Below are positions 1-6,574 of a DNA stretch of 9,229 nt, piece after piece. Numbering within the stretch: the first letter of the stretch is position 1; every line of letters begins with the position of its first letter. Source of the DNA: Nonlabens sp. GTDB lineage: Bacteria > Bacteroidota > Bacteroidia > Flavobacteriales > Flavobacteriaceae. The notes below the pieces were generated by a model, which made no database searches, was not told the origin of the DNA, and saw only the letters and a list, made by a program, of their open reading frames with translations. The position numbers and the translations under genes are program-made. Location: contig JANQTO010000509.1 in the NCBI GenBank assembly GCA_030731685.1, positions 1 to 9,229 on the forward strand. The letters are read 5' to 3'.

Positions 1-66
1 GTTTTTAGTTGCAGACTCATTTTTTAATTCTAGAGTCTCTATTGTTATTTTAGATTTAGTTTTCAG

Positions 67-96
67 TTTGGATTTAAATTTTGAACGCTATTTTTG
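67..96 (+). promoter_or_regulatory. Candidate Bacteroidota-type promoter for the exonuclease III gene
   Basis: A -33-like TTTG lies at 67-70 and a -7-like TATTTTTG, an exact match to TAnnTTTG, at 89-96, with 18 nt between them. This fits the known primary sigma-factor consensus of Bacteroidota. Transcription would begin near position 102 and leave a leader of about 100 nt before the ATG at 204. The region is AT-rich, so a chance match is possible. The rest of 1-203 shows no coding sequence I can support. Confidence 0.4.
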
Positions 97-174
97 TGGA
101 AAGTGTTTTTGCCTAGTAACTATTTTTTACTCACCTCTGTAATAGAATGTAATCGAGAAATCCATATTCTATAA

Positions 175-192
175 TCCATACTCCATACTCCA
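175..192. repeat. Short tandem repeat (TCCATAC, about 2.6 copies) in the leader before the exonuclease gene
   Basis: TCCATAC occurs at 175-181 and 182-188, followed by a partial TCCA at 189-192. A related TCCATA lies at 161-166. The repeat ends 11 nt before the ATG at 204. It could be simple slippage in non-coding DNA; I see no protein-binding or structural role. Confidence 0.55.
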
Positions 193-203
193 ATTTCTTA
201 TAA

Positions 204-965
204 ATGAAAATCATATCCTATAACGTAAACGGCATACGTGCTGCGATGAAGAAAGACTTTATAAAATGGCTTCAAGCTGCAAATCCAGATGTGCTTTGTC
301 TACAGGAAATAAAGGCAACCGAAGACCAAATAGATACCGAAGCTTTTAAAGACGCTGGCTATCCATACCAATATTATTACAGCGCACAAAAAAAAGGATA
401 TAGTGGAGTAGCAATCCTATGTAAAACAAAACCAGACCATGTGGAATATGGAACTGGTATAGAAACCATGGATTTTGAAGGTAGAAATTTGCGTGTGGAT
501 TACGGTGATTTGTCTATCATGTCCATGTATTTGCCTAGTGGAACAAACGATGACAGGCTAAGTTTTAAGTTTGAGTATATGGAGCAATTTCTAGTCTATG
601 CTCAAGAGTTGCGCATGGAACGACCTAACCTCATTGTTTGTGGAGACTACAACATTTGTCATAAAGCGATAGATATTCATAATCCGGTAGGGCTTAAAAA
701 CACCAGTGGTTTCTTACCTGAAGAACGTGAGTGGATGGATAGGTTTGTAGATAGTGGCTTTATAGACACATTTAGAATGTTCAACGACCAGCCAGACCAA
801 TACTCGTGGTGGAGCTATCGCGGTGCTACCAGAGAACGCAATAAAGGGTGGAGTTTAGAGTATCATATGGCTACGGAGACCATAAAAGTCCGAGTGAACA
901 GAGCTATCATTCTGCAAGAAGCGGTTCACAGTGATCACTGTCCTGTGCTGGTTGAGGTAGACTAG
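204..965 (+). CDS. xth: Exodeoxyribonuclease III (AP endonuclease, exonuclease-endonuclease-phosphatase family)
   Basis: This 253-residue protein is full length for the family that cuts DNA at abasic sites and removes 3' blocking groups in cytoplasmic base excision repair. Family motifs are in order: SYNVNGIRAA at 5-14 (Asn7), LQEIKA at 33-38 with the metal-binding Glu35, GDYN at 147-150 (Asp148, Asn150), SWWSYRGATRERNKGW at 201-216, and HSDH at 242-245 with the catalytic His245. One key position is odd: where relatives have R-I-D (the Asp that pairs with the active-site His; Asp283 in human APE1), this protein reads S217-L218-E219. The conservative Asp-to-Glu change may alter activity. The start ATG gives the expected N-terminal beta strand. 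The gene stands alone on the plus strand and converges, after 12 nt, on the minus-strand operon; no clear hairpin terminator separates them. The family call is secure, and full activity is an inference. Confidence 0.95.
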   Translation: MKIISYNVNGIRAAMKKDFIKWLQAANPDVLCLQEIKATEDQIDTEAFKDAGYPYQYYYSAQKKGYSGVAILCKTKPDHVEYGTGIETMDFEGRNLRVDYGDLSIMSMYLPSGTNDDRLSFKFEYMEQFLVYAQELRMERPNLIVCGDYNICHKAIDIHNPVGLKNTSGFLPEEREWMDRFVDSGFIDTFRMFNDQPDQYSWWSYRGATRERNKGWSLEYHMATETIKVRVNRAIILQEAVHSDHCPVLVEVD

Positions 966-977
966 TTCTATCACTTA

Positions 978-2093
978 TTATTTAACAACGCTTCGATGTA
1001 AGTATCCTGTGATGCCGTCTTGTGTTCTTACGTGATACCATTGACTAAGGGTTCCTAAGACAGTAACTGTAACATTTTCTGAAAGTAATTTTAGTACTTG
1101 GCCGTCGGAGCTTGGTTGTAGCCTCAGGTTTGCTGATTTTCCAAACGTTTGTAGTTTAGAAACAACTCCTGGTATAGAGAACGAAGTTGCTTTATCCATT
1201 TTCCATATAAATGGCTTAGGGTCAATAGCACCACTACTGGTGTAAATTCCAAAATGCAAATGTGGAGGCGTGGTTCTGGCATTTCCGGTATTACCTACAA
1301 ACCCTAAAGTATCACCTCTTTTCACTCGCTGATTTTCCTTCACGTTCCAATCGTCGAGATGGGCGTAATACAAAGAGTATCCCGTATCGTCATCTCGCAA
1401 CCAGACCTGCTTACCACCTAAGCCACGATTTCTTACAGAAGAAACAATTCCGTTTACGGCCGCAACAGCAGGATGACCCTTAGGCGCAAAGATATCGTTG
1501 CCTTCATGACTTCGTGAACCACCACCGCGACTCGCTCCCCAAAACGATTGAATGGACGCGTTGCCCTTACCACTTAACGGGAACTCGAATTTAGGAGATA
1601 ATTCCATGATTAAGGCCGCTTGACTATTTTCATGTAATCGTGCCTGTACGACGATTTTTACTGTTTGAGATTTGTTAAACCTCAAGTCTAGTTTCAAGGT
1701 ATCATTTTGAATTACCGCTTCTTGAAGCAGTTTATTAGAAGTGTCGTAAGCTTCTAAAATCCATGGCACGTTTGAAGCAATGGCAATCTGAGCAGTTTTC
1801 CCCAAAGCTATATCCAGTAAATAACCAGCGGCAAATGGTAAAGAATCATTTGTCTGTATGTATTCAAAATGCGTGTTGTTTACCAAGATGGAGTCAGAAA
1901 GAGCTAGTTGTTCTAGCTCATTGAATTTGAGTAAATCGCCGGGTGTGTTTTTTAAAGTACGCTTGTAGATTTCCCGTTGTGTAGGCTTTAGCAGGAAGTC
2001 AAGATATTGCGGATAATAGTTGTAGACAATGTATCCCGAAACTATAACCGCAAGCAGAAATATTAAAAACTTATTATTTTTAAAAAAAGTCAA
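978..2093 (-). CDS. Membrane-anchored M23 (LytM-type) metallopeptidase with C-terminal SH3 domain
   Basis: The 371-residue protein is probably a peptidoglycan endopeptidase, or a regulator of one, facing the periplasm. Residues 8-27 form an N-terminal membrane anchor or signal. Residues 70-165 look like an all-beta spacer that I cannot name. The M23 domain covers about 185-295, with zinc ligands His196 and Asp200 (HxxxD), the YAHL motif at 243-246, and His278-Leu-His280 (HxH). All expected LytM ligands are present, so it should be catalytically competent. Residues 320-371 resemble a bacterial SH3 domain (LRLQPSS, WYHV, GYLH). The start is a TTG: no in-frame ATG precedes the anchor, the next in-frame Met is at residue 163, and the TTG lies 2 nt after the stop of the upstream gene. 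It is the last gene of the minus-strand cluster and is probably translated by coupling. The enzyme's actual bond specificity cannot be read from the sequence. Confidence 0.92.
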   Translation of the reverse strand: MTFFKNNKFLIFLLAVIVSGYIVYNYYPQYLDFLLKPTQREIYKRTLKNTPGDLLKFNELEQLALSDSILVNNTHFEYIQTNDSLPFAAGYLLDIALGKTAQIAIASNVPWILEAYDTSNKLLQEAVIQNDTLKLDLRFNKSQTVKIVVQARLHENSQAALIMELSPKFEFPLSGKGNASIQSFWGASRGGGSRSHEGNDIFAPKGHPAVAAVNGIVSSVRNRGLGGKQVWLRDDDTGYSLYYAHLDDWNVKENQRVKRGDTLGFVGNTGNARTTPPHLHFGIYTSSGAIDPKPFIWKMDKATSFSIPGVVSKLQTFGKSANLRLQPSSDGQVLKLLSENVTVTVLGTLSQWYHVRTQDGITGYLHRSVVK

Positions 2094-2095
2094 TG

Positions 2096-2626
2096 CTATA
2101 GACTTAGTAATGCGTCTATGGTATTTGCCAGGTCTTGCTCTGCTGGTCTCATCGCATTATCGTCAATCATACGACCTGTTTTGTCATAAAGAAAATAACG
2201 TGGGATGTTACTCACATTGTTATTTTGAAAAAAGGAAGCTTTGGGATAGTTGCGAGCGAGAAAACTTTCTTCATTCGGTAAGTTAAATGACATGGCACTT
2301 TGCTTCCATGCGTCTATGTTTGTATCAATGGATACATAAATGAAAACAACGTCTTTGTCTTTATAGCGCTCTTTTAAAGCTGCACTGGCAGGCATCATTT
2401 GCTTGCAAGGCCCACACCAGCTGGCCCATACATCTACATAAATTACTTTGCCTTTATTTGAAGTAATGAGGTCGTCTAGGGTCGTATAAGAATCGGTTGC
2501 AGTGGTTAGGTGCAAAACCTTATTGTCTGTGAGGTCAGCTTCTAGTATAGTGCGCGACTGCTCGCTATCTTTGGGTTTGCATGCGGTAACCAGAATAATA
2601 AATGCTATAAATAGTGACTTTTTCAT
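2096..2626 (-). CDS. TlpA-like thioredoxin-fold lipoprotein
   Basis: This 176-residue protein is probably an envelope thiol-disulfide oxidoreductase. The N-terminus is a lipoprotein signal peptide: a KK pair, a hydrophobic core at 4-15 and the lipobox VTAC with Cys16 as the lipidated residue. The thioredoxin fold covers about 45-176. The redox motif WCGPC is at 70-74 (Cys71, Cys74) within VWASWCGPCKQ, and the cis-proline loop is Ile141-Pro142. The FLYDKTGRMI segment at 145-154 matches the family's beta hairpin. With both cysteines present it should be redox active; its partner is not evident, although the following M23 protein is in the same compartment. It begins 5 nt after the radA stop and its own stop is 2 nt before the M23 start, which suggests co-transcription and coupled translation. 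ResA or a TlpA/DsbE-like reductase are the nearest described types. Confidence 0.92.
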   Translation of the reverse strand: MKKSLFIAFIILVTACKPKDSEQSRTILEADLTDNKVLHLTTATDSYTTLDDLITSNKGKVIYVDVWASWCGPCKQMMPASAALKERYKDKDVVFIYVSIDTNIDAWKQSAMSFNLPNEESFLARNYPKASFFQNNNVSNIPRYFLYDKTGRMIDDNAMRPAEQDLANTIDALLSL

Positions 2627-2631
2627 AATGT

Positions 2632-4005
2632 TTAAGAAAATAAATACCTGACCAAATCTTCAATTTTAGTAAAGGTCTGTACGTTTGTTCCTGTGTTTTT
2701 AAAATCGAGTTTTGCAGGTGCTATAAATACTTTTTCAAAGCCTAGTTTTGACGCTTCATGAACCCGTTGCTCCATACGGCTCACGGGTCTAATCTCGCCG
2801 CCTAGGCCTACCTCGGCACTGAAACAGTGCTGCGATGATAGTGCTATGTCAAAGTTAGATGATAATATGGCCGCAACAACCGCTAGGTCTATTGCTGGGT
2901 CGTCAACCGTGATACCACCGGTGATGTTCAAAAAAACGTCTTTTTGTCCTAATTTAAAACCAGCGCGTTTTTCTAAAACGGCCAGTATCATATTCAGCCT
3001 TTTGAGATTGTAACCTGTTGCACTGCGCTGAGGTGTTCCGTAAACTGCAGTACTTACCAGTGCTTGCACTTCAATCATGAGCGGTCGCATACCTTCCATG
3101 GTCGCTGCTATTGCCGTGCCGCTTAGACTTATACCGCGTTGCGATATTAAAATCTCACTAGGATTTATCACTTCACGCAATCCATAACCCAACATCTCAT
3201 AAATACCTATCTCGTGGGTACTACCGAACCTATTTTTAAGTGCTCTAAGAATTCTATATGTGTGGTTACGGTCGCCTTCAAATTGCAATACGGTATCTAC
3301 CATATGCTCTAGAATCTTAGGTCCGGCGATGTTGCCGTCTTTGGTGATGTGGCCTATGAGTAAAACGGGCGTATTTGTTTCTTTTGCAAATTTTATGAGC
3401 TCGCTGGTGCATTCTTTAATTTGAGAAACGCTGCCGGCCGTACTTTCTATGTGGTCTGTTTGCAGGGTTTGAATAGAGTCTATGATAAGTACCTCTGGTT
3501 GTACCTCGCTTATTTGTCTAAAAATATTTTGGGTTTTAGTCTCTGTAAGAATGTAGCAGTGGTCAACCTTTTGTTTAATACGGTCTGCCCGCATCTTAAT
3601 TTGTTGCGCACTTTCTTCACCAGACACATACAGTGTCTTGTAGGGCAAATTCAAACATACTTGTAGTAATAATGTAGATTTCCCTATTCCTGGTTCACCG
3701 CCTAAAAGCGTTATAGAACCTGGAACAAGACCACCACCTAATACTCTATTAAATTCTGCATTTGTGGTGTCCAGCCTTGGACTTTCTGTAGCATCTATTT
3801 CAGAGATGCGCTGTGGTTGCGGTGCACGCTTTCGCGAAAGCGAATTCTCATCAGGCAAACTGCTGTCCCATGACTTGGGTGCTGTCTTTTGTATAACTTC
3901 TTCTACGAGTGTGTTCCATTCTTTGCAAGCACTGCACTGGCCTTGCCATTTTGCATGCTGAGTTCCACAGTTTTGGCAGAAAAAGGTGGTCTTTATTTTA
4001 GACAT
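2632..4005 (-). CDS. radA: DNA repair protein RadA
   Basis: RadA (Sms) is a RecA-like ATPase that processes recombination intermediates and drives branch migration in the cytoplasm. All family parts are present in 457 residues, the usual length: an N-terminal C4 zinc finger (Cys10, Cys13, Cys24, Cys27), a linker at about 35-80, Walker A GGEPGIGKST at 102-111, Walker B LIIDS at 173-177, the RadA-specific KNRFG at 257-261, and a C-terminal Lon-like domain from about 285. The linker contains residues LSRKR (56-60), encoded by a 16-bp palindrome that recurs in the UPF0104 gene. The start ATG shares one base with the stop of the upstream gene (TAATG), so translation is probably coupled. No catalytic residue is missing. 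The flanking genes are not recombination genes; the position seems to reflect operon arrangement rather than shared function. Confidence 0.97.
   Translation of the reverse strand: MSKIKTTFFCQNCGTQHAKWQGQCSACKEWNTLVEEVIQKTAPKSWDSSLPDENSLSRKRAPQPQRISEIDATESPRLDTTNAEFNRVLGGGLVPGSITLLGGEPGIGKSTLLLQVCLNLPYKTLYVSGEESAQQIKMRADRIKQKVDHCYILTETKTQNIFRQISEVQPEVLIIDSIQTLQTDHIESTAGSVSQIKECTSELIKFAKETNTPVLLIGHITKDGNIAGPKILEHMVDTVLQFEGDRNHTYRILRALKNRFGSTHEIGIYEMLGYGLREVINPSEILISQRGISLSGTAIAATMEGMRPLMIEVQALVSTAVYGTPQRSATGYNLKRLNMILAVLEKRAGFKLGQKDVFLNITGGITVDDPAIDLAVVAAILSSNFDIALSSQHCFSAEVGLGGEIRPVSRMEQRVHEASKLGFEKVFIAPAKLDFKNTGTNVQTFTKIEDLVRYLFS
3827..3842. repeat. 16-bp perfect palindrome CGCTTTCGCGAAAGCG, copy 1 (inside radA)
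   Basis: The sequence is identical to its own reverse complement over 16 bases and also occurs at 5688-5703. Here it encodes the end of Ser55 and then Leu-Ser-Arg-Lys-Arg (56-60) of RadA, in the linker between the zinc finger and the ATPase core. Flanking bases are not shared with the other copy. It may be an iterated genomic palindrome comparable in kind to HIP1 of cyanobacteria, but its role is unknown. Confidence 0.85.
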
Positions 4006-5168
4006 TATTGTTTGTTCTGTAAATATTCAATTTTATCCAGCACGTTGTCTTTATTAATACCCACAGCTGGGCTTAGAACGTAAGCGGCATTGTAAGATTT
4101 TAGCGCTCTGTCAGGTCTGTCTAGTCCTTCATAGGCCATACCTTCTAAGAACCTGCCGTAAAGTATATCTGGATACGTCTTGTATGTGAACTCGCTCATG
4201 TCTAGTAGCGGTTCCCATTGTTTATTTTTAATCAAATATTCAGATATAGACACAAGATCTACAAGCCTCACTTTCATATCTACCCCATATACTTGCTTAA
4301 TAAAGGCATACTTTTCTTTTAATTTAGATAGTGCGGTGACAGCATCCTTTCCTTTAGCAGGTGTGCCATCGGTTGTGGCAAGGGTTTCTTTTAAAAATGA
4401 ATCAGGATTAATAAGACTGTATTCCTTAAAAATAAATTGAAGTCCTCGAGGTATCGCTTGTGCTGCAACGTCGTACTTATTAGTGCCTTCTATAAACTCG
4501 TAGCTCAAGTGTTTACTCGATTGTGGGGTTAGTAGTGAGTCGGCATTGCTTGCATACATATCGTCGAGGTCTTGTTCCTTACTACTACTCGCTACATAGA
4601 GATAATTGTGTTCTTTAAGACTATTAATTTTTGAAGTTAGATTGTTTGAAATGATGTCGCTGTATTGTGGCTCTATGTGAATCATAGCTTGTATGGGCAC
4701 TTGGTTGCGCATAAGGTAAAAGCTGCTTAGGTTTGCTGTGATATCCTTTCCTATGAGTACGGTAAAGGGTACGACGCGATACTCATCGAGCATGGTCTGT
4801 CTCACTTCCATAACAAAGTCCATGAATGCTAGAGATTGTTTTTCTGGAAAGCCAGTCTCACGATTTATCGCACAGTCGTCATAACGACTTTTGCTTTGGT
4901 TAATGCCTACTACAAAACTTTCTGGCATCTGGTCCCAGTATGAAAGGTAATCTACGTTACCTGCAACGGGTTCAAATAGGAAATCACCGTCTAGGACGAT
5001 AATTAAAGGATAGGTTTTCTCAGGATTCTCGGCATAGTTACGAGGCTTGAGTATTTTAATATTGCGTTCCTCGCCTAGCACGTCGCTGGGATAAGACCTG
5101 TATAGCGCTTGGGCAAACACATTTACACTGTACAAAAGTAACACCACACCGGTGACTAATATTCTCAT
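4005..5168 (-). CDS. Esterase-fold (alpha/beta-hydrolase, PF00756-like) exported protein with degenerate active site
   Basis: The 387-residue product has a signal peptide (residues 1-19, probable cleavage after VFA) and then an esterase-like fold: YPLIIVLDGDFLF at 53-65, FVVGIN at 85-90 and FMDFVMEVRQ at 115-124 match the putative esterase family related to enterochelin esterases. The nucleophile elbow, usually G-H-S-x-G, reads Gly140-Lys-Asp142-Ile-Thr144, so the serine is replaced by Asp. The usual T-H near the end of the domain reads Thr229-Asn230-Lys231, so the catalytic His also appears to be gone. It may be a non-catalytic binding protein or, less likely, use Asp142 as a nucleophile as dehalogenases and epoxide hydrolases do. 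Residues about 320-385 look like a pair of TPR-type helices (YGRFLEGMAYEGLDRPDRAL). The stop overlaps the radA start by one base. The fold assignment is fairly sure, but I cannot assign a substrate. Confidence 0.75.
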   Translation of the reverse strand: MRILVTGVVLLLYSVNVFAQALYRSYPSDVLGEERNIKILKPRNYAENPEKTYPLIIVLDGDFLFEPVAGNVDYLSYWDQMPESFVVGINQSKSRYDDCAINRETGFPEKQSLAFMDFVMEVRQTMLDEYRVVPFTVLIGKDITANLSSFYLMRNQVPIQAMIHIEPQYSDIISNNLTSKINSLKEHNYLYVASSSKEQDLDDMYASNADSLLTPQSSKHLSYEFIEGTNKYDVAAQAIPRGLQFIFKEYSLINPDSFLKETLATTDGTPAKGKDAVTALSKLKEKYAFIKQVYGVDMKVRLVDLVSISEYLIKNKQWEPLLDMSEFTYKTYPDILYGRFLEGMAYEGLDRPDRALKSYNAAYVLSPAVGINKDNVLDKIEYLQNKQ

Positions 5169-5198
5169 AGCGATAAATTAACGACGATAAAATTACAA

Positions 5199-6182
5199 TT
5201 ATTTATCTGAACGGCTATTTACAACTGATAGTATTGAAAAGGAGATTAGGCCGTAAATAATGACCAGAGCAGTTTGTGACAACCATAGTAGCCAACCTAA
5301 AGATGTACCTGCCGTTTCTACAAGTCCAAAAAGTAACAATACCTGTGCAACTAAATAAGGGTATGCGCCAAAACCACCGTTTGTAAACGCAATAGCCAGG
5401 CTACCTGCTACAAAAGCACAAAGTACCGCCGCAATAGACAAATTTTGAGTAGCCTCGAGTGCAAAAATGTTAACGTAAAACATGACAACATACATTGCCC
5501 AAATAAAAATAGTGTGTGCTAGATACAGCCATTTTTTCTTCATAGTCCAGATGGTATTGAACCCATCTTTAAGACCGGCAAGGAATGTTTTTAGCTTATC
5601 CAGCATCTTCAGTCTTTTTAGAATTAAGCGTACGATGATAGCTATGACTAATAATATAATTAAATAAACGGCTATTTTTAGGGAGTTCGCTTTCGCGAAA
5701 GCGTCACTCACAACAACCCACATAAAATCTATAAGCAACCTGCCAGATAGAACGACTGCAGTAACGGCTATCAGACTCAGGGCTATTAAGTCCAGAACAC
5801 GTTCAGCGACAATGGTGCCAAAAGCCTTGTCAACAGGAACCTGGTCTGAGCGATTTACGATGACTGCTCTAGAAACTTCACCACTTCTAGGGATAAGCGT
5901 GTTCATGGCATAGCCTACGCCTATAGCTGTAGTATTTGTAAGAAAGCTAGGCTTAAAACCGAGGCTGTCCAGCATGTAGTTCCAGCGCCATGCTCTTGAA
6001 AGATGACTGAGCAGTGCAGCAAGCATACCGAGTGCAACCCAGTAGTAGTTTGCTCCGGCAATCTCGTTCTTAATGACATCGAGCTCTTGCGGCGTGAATG
6101 AAAAGTAGGAACGTAATATAAGAAATAGCCCTAGCGCAAGTGGCAGGACTATTTTAAGCAGTTTGAAGCCTTTTTTCTTCAA
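5199..6182 (-). CDS. UPF0104/YbhN-type integral membrane protein (lysylphosphatidylglycerol flippase-like domain)
   Basis: This 327-residue inner-membrane protein resembles the transmembrane half of MprF-type lipid flippases, without an aminoacyl-transferase domain. Hydrophobic segments lie near 10-25, 46-60, 129-147, 168-187, 219-240, 249-267, 274-290 and 295-318. Family hallmarks are LSRAWRWNYML at 61-71, NTLIPRSGEVSRA at 94-106 and IVAERVLDL at 124-132. Its substrate is unknown; lipid or polyprenyl-linked cargo is only an inference from the family. The start is TTG: the panD stop TAA lies in the same frame only two codons upstream, so no earlier start exists, and the next Met (residue 53) would delete the first membrane segment. 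Residues AFAKA at 161-165, in a loop between membrane segments, are encoded by the recurrent 16-bp palindrome. It sits 6 nt after panD and 30 nt before the esterase-like gene. Confidence 0.9.
   Translation of the reverse strand: MKKKGFKLLKIVLPLALGLFLILRSYFSFTPQELDVIKNEIAGANYYWVALGMLAALLSHLSRAWRWNYMLDSLGFKPSFLTNTTAIGVGYAMNTLIPRSGEVSRAVIVNRSDQVPVDKAFGTIVAERVLDLIALSLIAVTAVVLSGRLLIDFMWVVVSDAFAKANSLKIAVYLIILLVIAIIVRLILKRLKMLDKLKTFLAGLKDGFNTIWTMKKKWLYLAHTIFIWAMYVVMFYVNIFALEATQNLSIAAVLCAFVAGSLAIAFTNGGFGAYPYLVAQVLLLFGLVETAGTSLGWLLWLSQTALVIIYGLISFSILSVVNSRSDK
5688..5703. repeat. 16-bp perfect palindrome CGCTTTCGCGAAAGCG, copy 2 (inside the UPF0104 gene)
   Basis: This copy is identical to 3827-3842 and self-complementary. 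On the minus strand it is read one frame away from the radA copy, giving Ala-Phe-Ala-Lys-Ala (161-165) in a predicted extramembrane loop. The different reading frames argue that the DNA, not the peptide, is what is conserved. Confidence 0.85.
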
Positions 6183-6188
6183 GGGTAA

Positions 6189-6539
6189 TTAAGAAAGCGT
6201 GTTGTCTGCCTCGTTAGGGAACAGTAACATAGGTTTGAAATTACGCGCTTCTTCTATGGTCATTTGCGCATAACATATAAGAATGAGTACATCACCCTTT
6301 GCGACTTTGCGCGCTGCAGCACCGTTAAGCGTAATCTCACCGCTACCTCTAGGTCCAGGTATGGCATAGGTTTCTAGACGCTCACCATTATTATTGTTAA
6401 CGATTTGCACTTTCTCACCTTCTACGATGTTTGCGCCATCCATGAGATCTTCATCAATGGTGATGCTTCCTATATAGTTAAGGTCGGCACCGGTTACTTT
6501 AACGCGGTGTATTTTAGATTTTACTACGGTAATTAACAT
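6189..6539 (-). CDS. panD: Aspartate 1-decarboxylase PanD
   Basis: PanD converts L-aspartate to beta-alanine, the amine half of pantothenate, in the cytoplasm. The 116-residue proenzyme has the normal family length. The self-cleavage site Gly24-Ser25 (YIGSITID at 22-29) yields the pyruvoyl group on Ser25. Substrate and processing residues are present: Lys9, Arg54, Tyr58 and the NGAAAR loop at 72-77. The ATG at 6537-6539 gives the classic N-terminus [11 protein letters not shown]. It follows panC by 30 nt, and its beta-alanine is the substrate of PanC, so joint expression makes sense. A candidate promoter lies immediately upstream and could also provide a separate, nearly leaderless transcript. 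Confidence 0.98.
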   Translation of the reverse strand: MLITVVKSKIHRVKVTGADLNYIGSITIDEDLMDGANIVEGEKVQIVNNNNGERLETYAIPGPRGSGEITLNGAAARKVAKGDVLILICYAQMTIEEARNFKPMLLFPNEADNTLS

Positions 6540-6543
6540 GGGT

Positions 6544-6574
6544 CAAATATACGATTACTCTAAAATATATCAAT
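6544..6574 (-). promoter_or_regulatory. Candidate internal promoter for panD
   Basis: On the minus strand ATTG (6574-6571) is followed after 19 nt by TATATTTG (6551-6544), an exact TAnnTTTG. The -7 box ends only 4 nt before the panD ATG, so the start of transcription would fall at or within the ATG and the mRNA would be almost leaderless. The spacing equals that of the panC candidate. The panC stop codon overlaps the upstream end. The region is AT-rich, so this remains a prediction. Confidence 0.4.

Noticed and set aside
1..20. A minus-strand ATG at 18-20 that could begin a divergent gene leaving the window.
   Set aside because: Only six codons are visible and no promoter-like CAAAnnTA lies in 21-203, so it cannot be supported.
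928..941. A perfect 14-bp palindrome ACAGTGATCACTGT near the end of the exonuclease gene, a possible terminator or operator.
   Set aside because: It coincides with the codons for the conserved active-site residues H-S-D-H-C, has no following T-run, and is explained by coding constraint.
966..977. A bidirectional terminator between the converging exonuclease and M23 genes.
   Set aside because: The 12-nt gap has no hairpin or T-run, and I found none in the adjoining gene ends.
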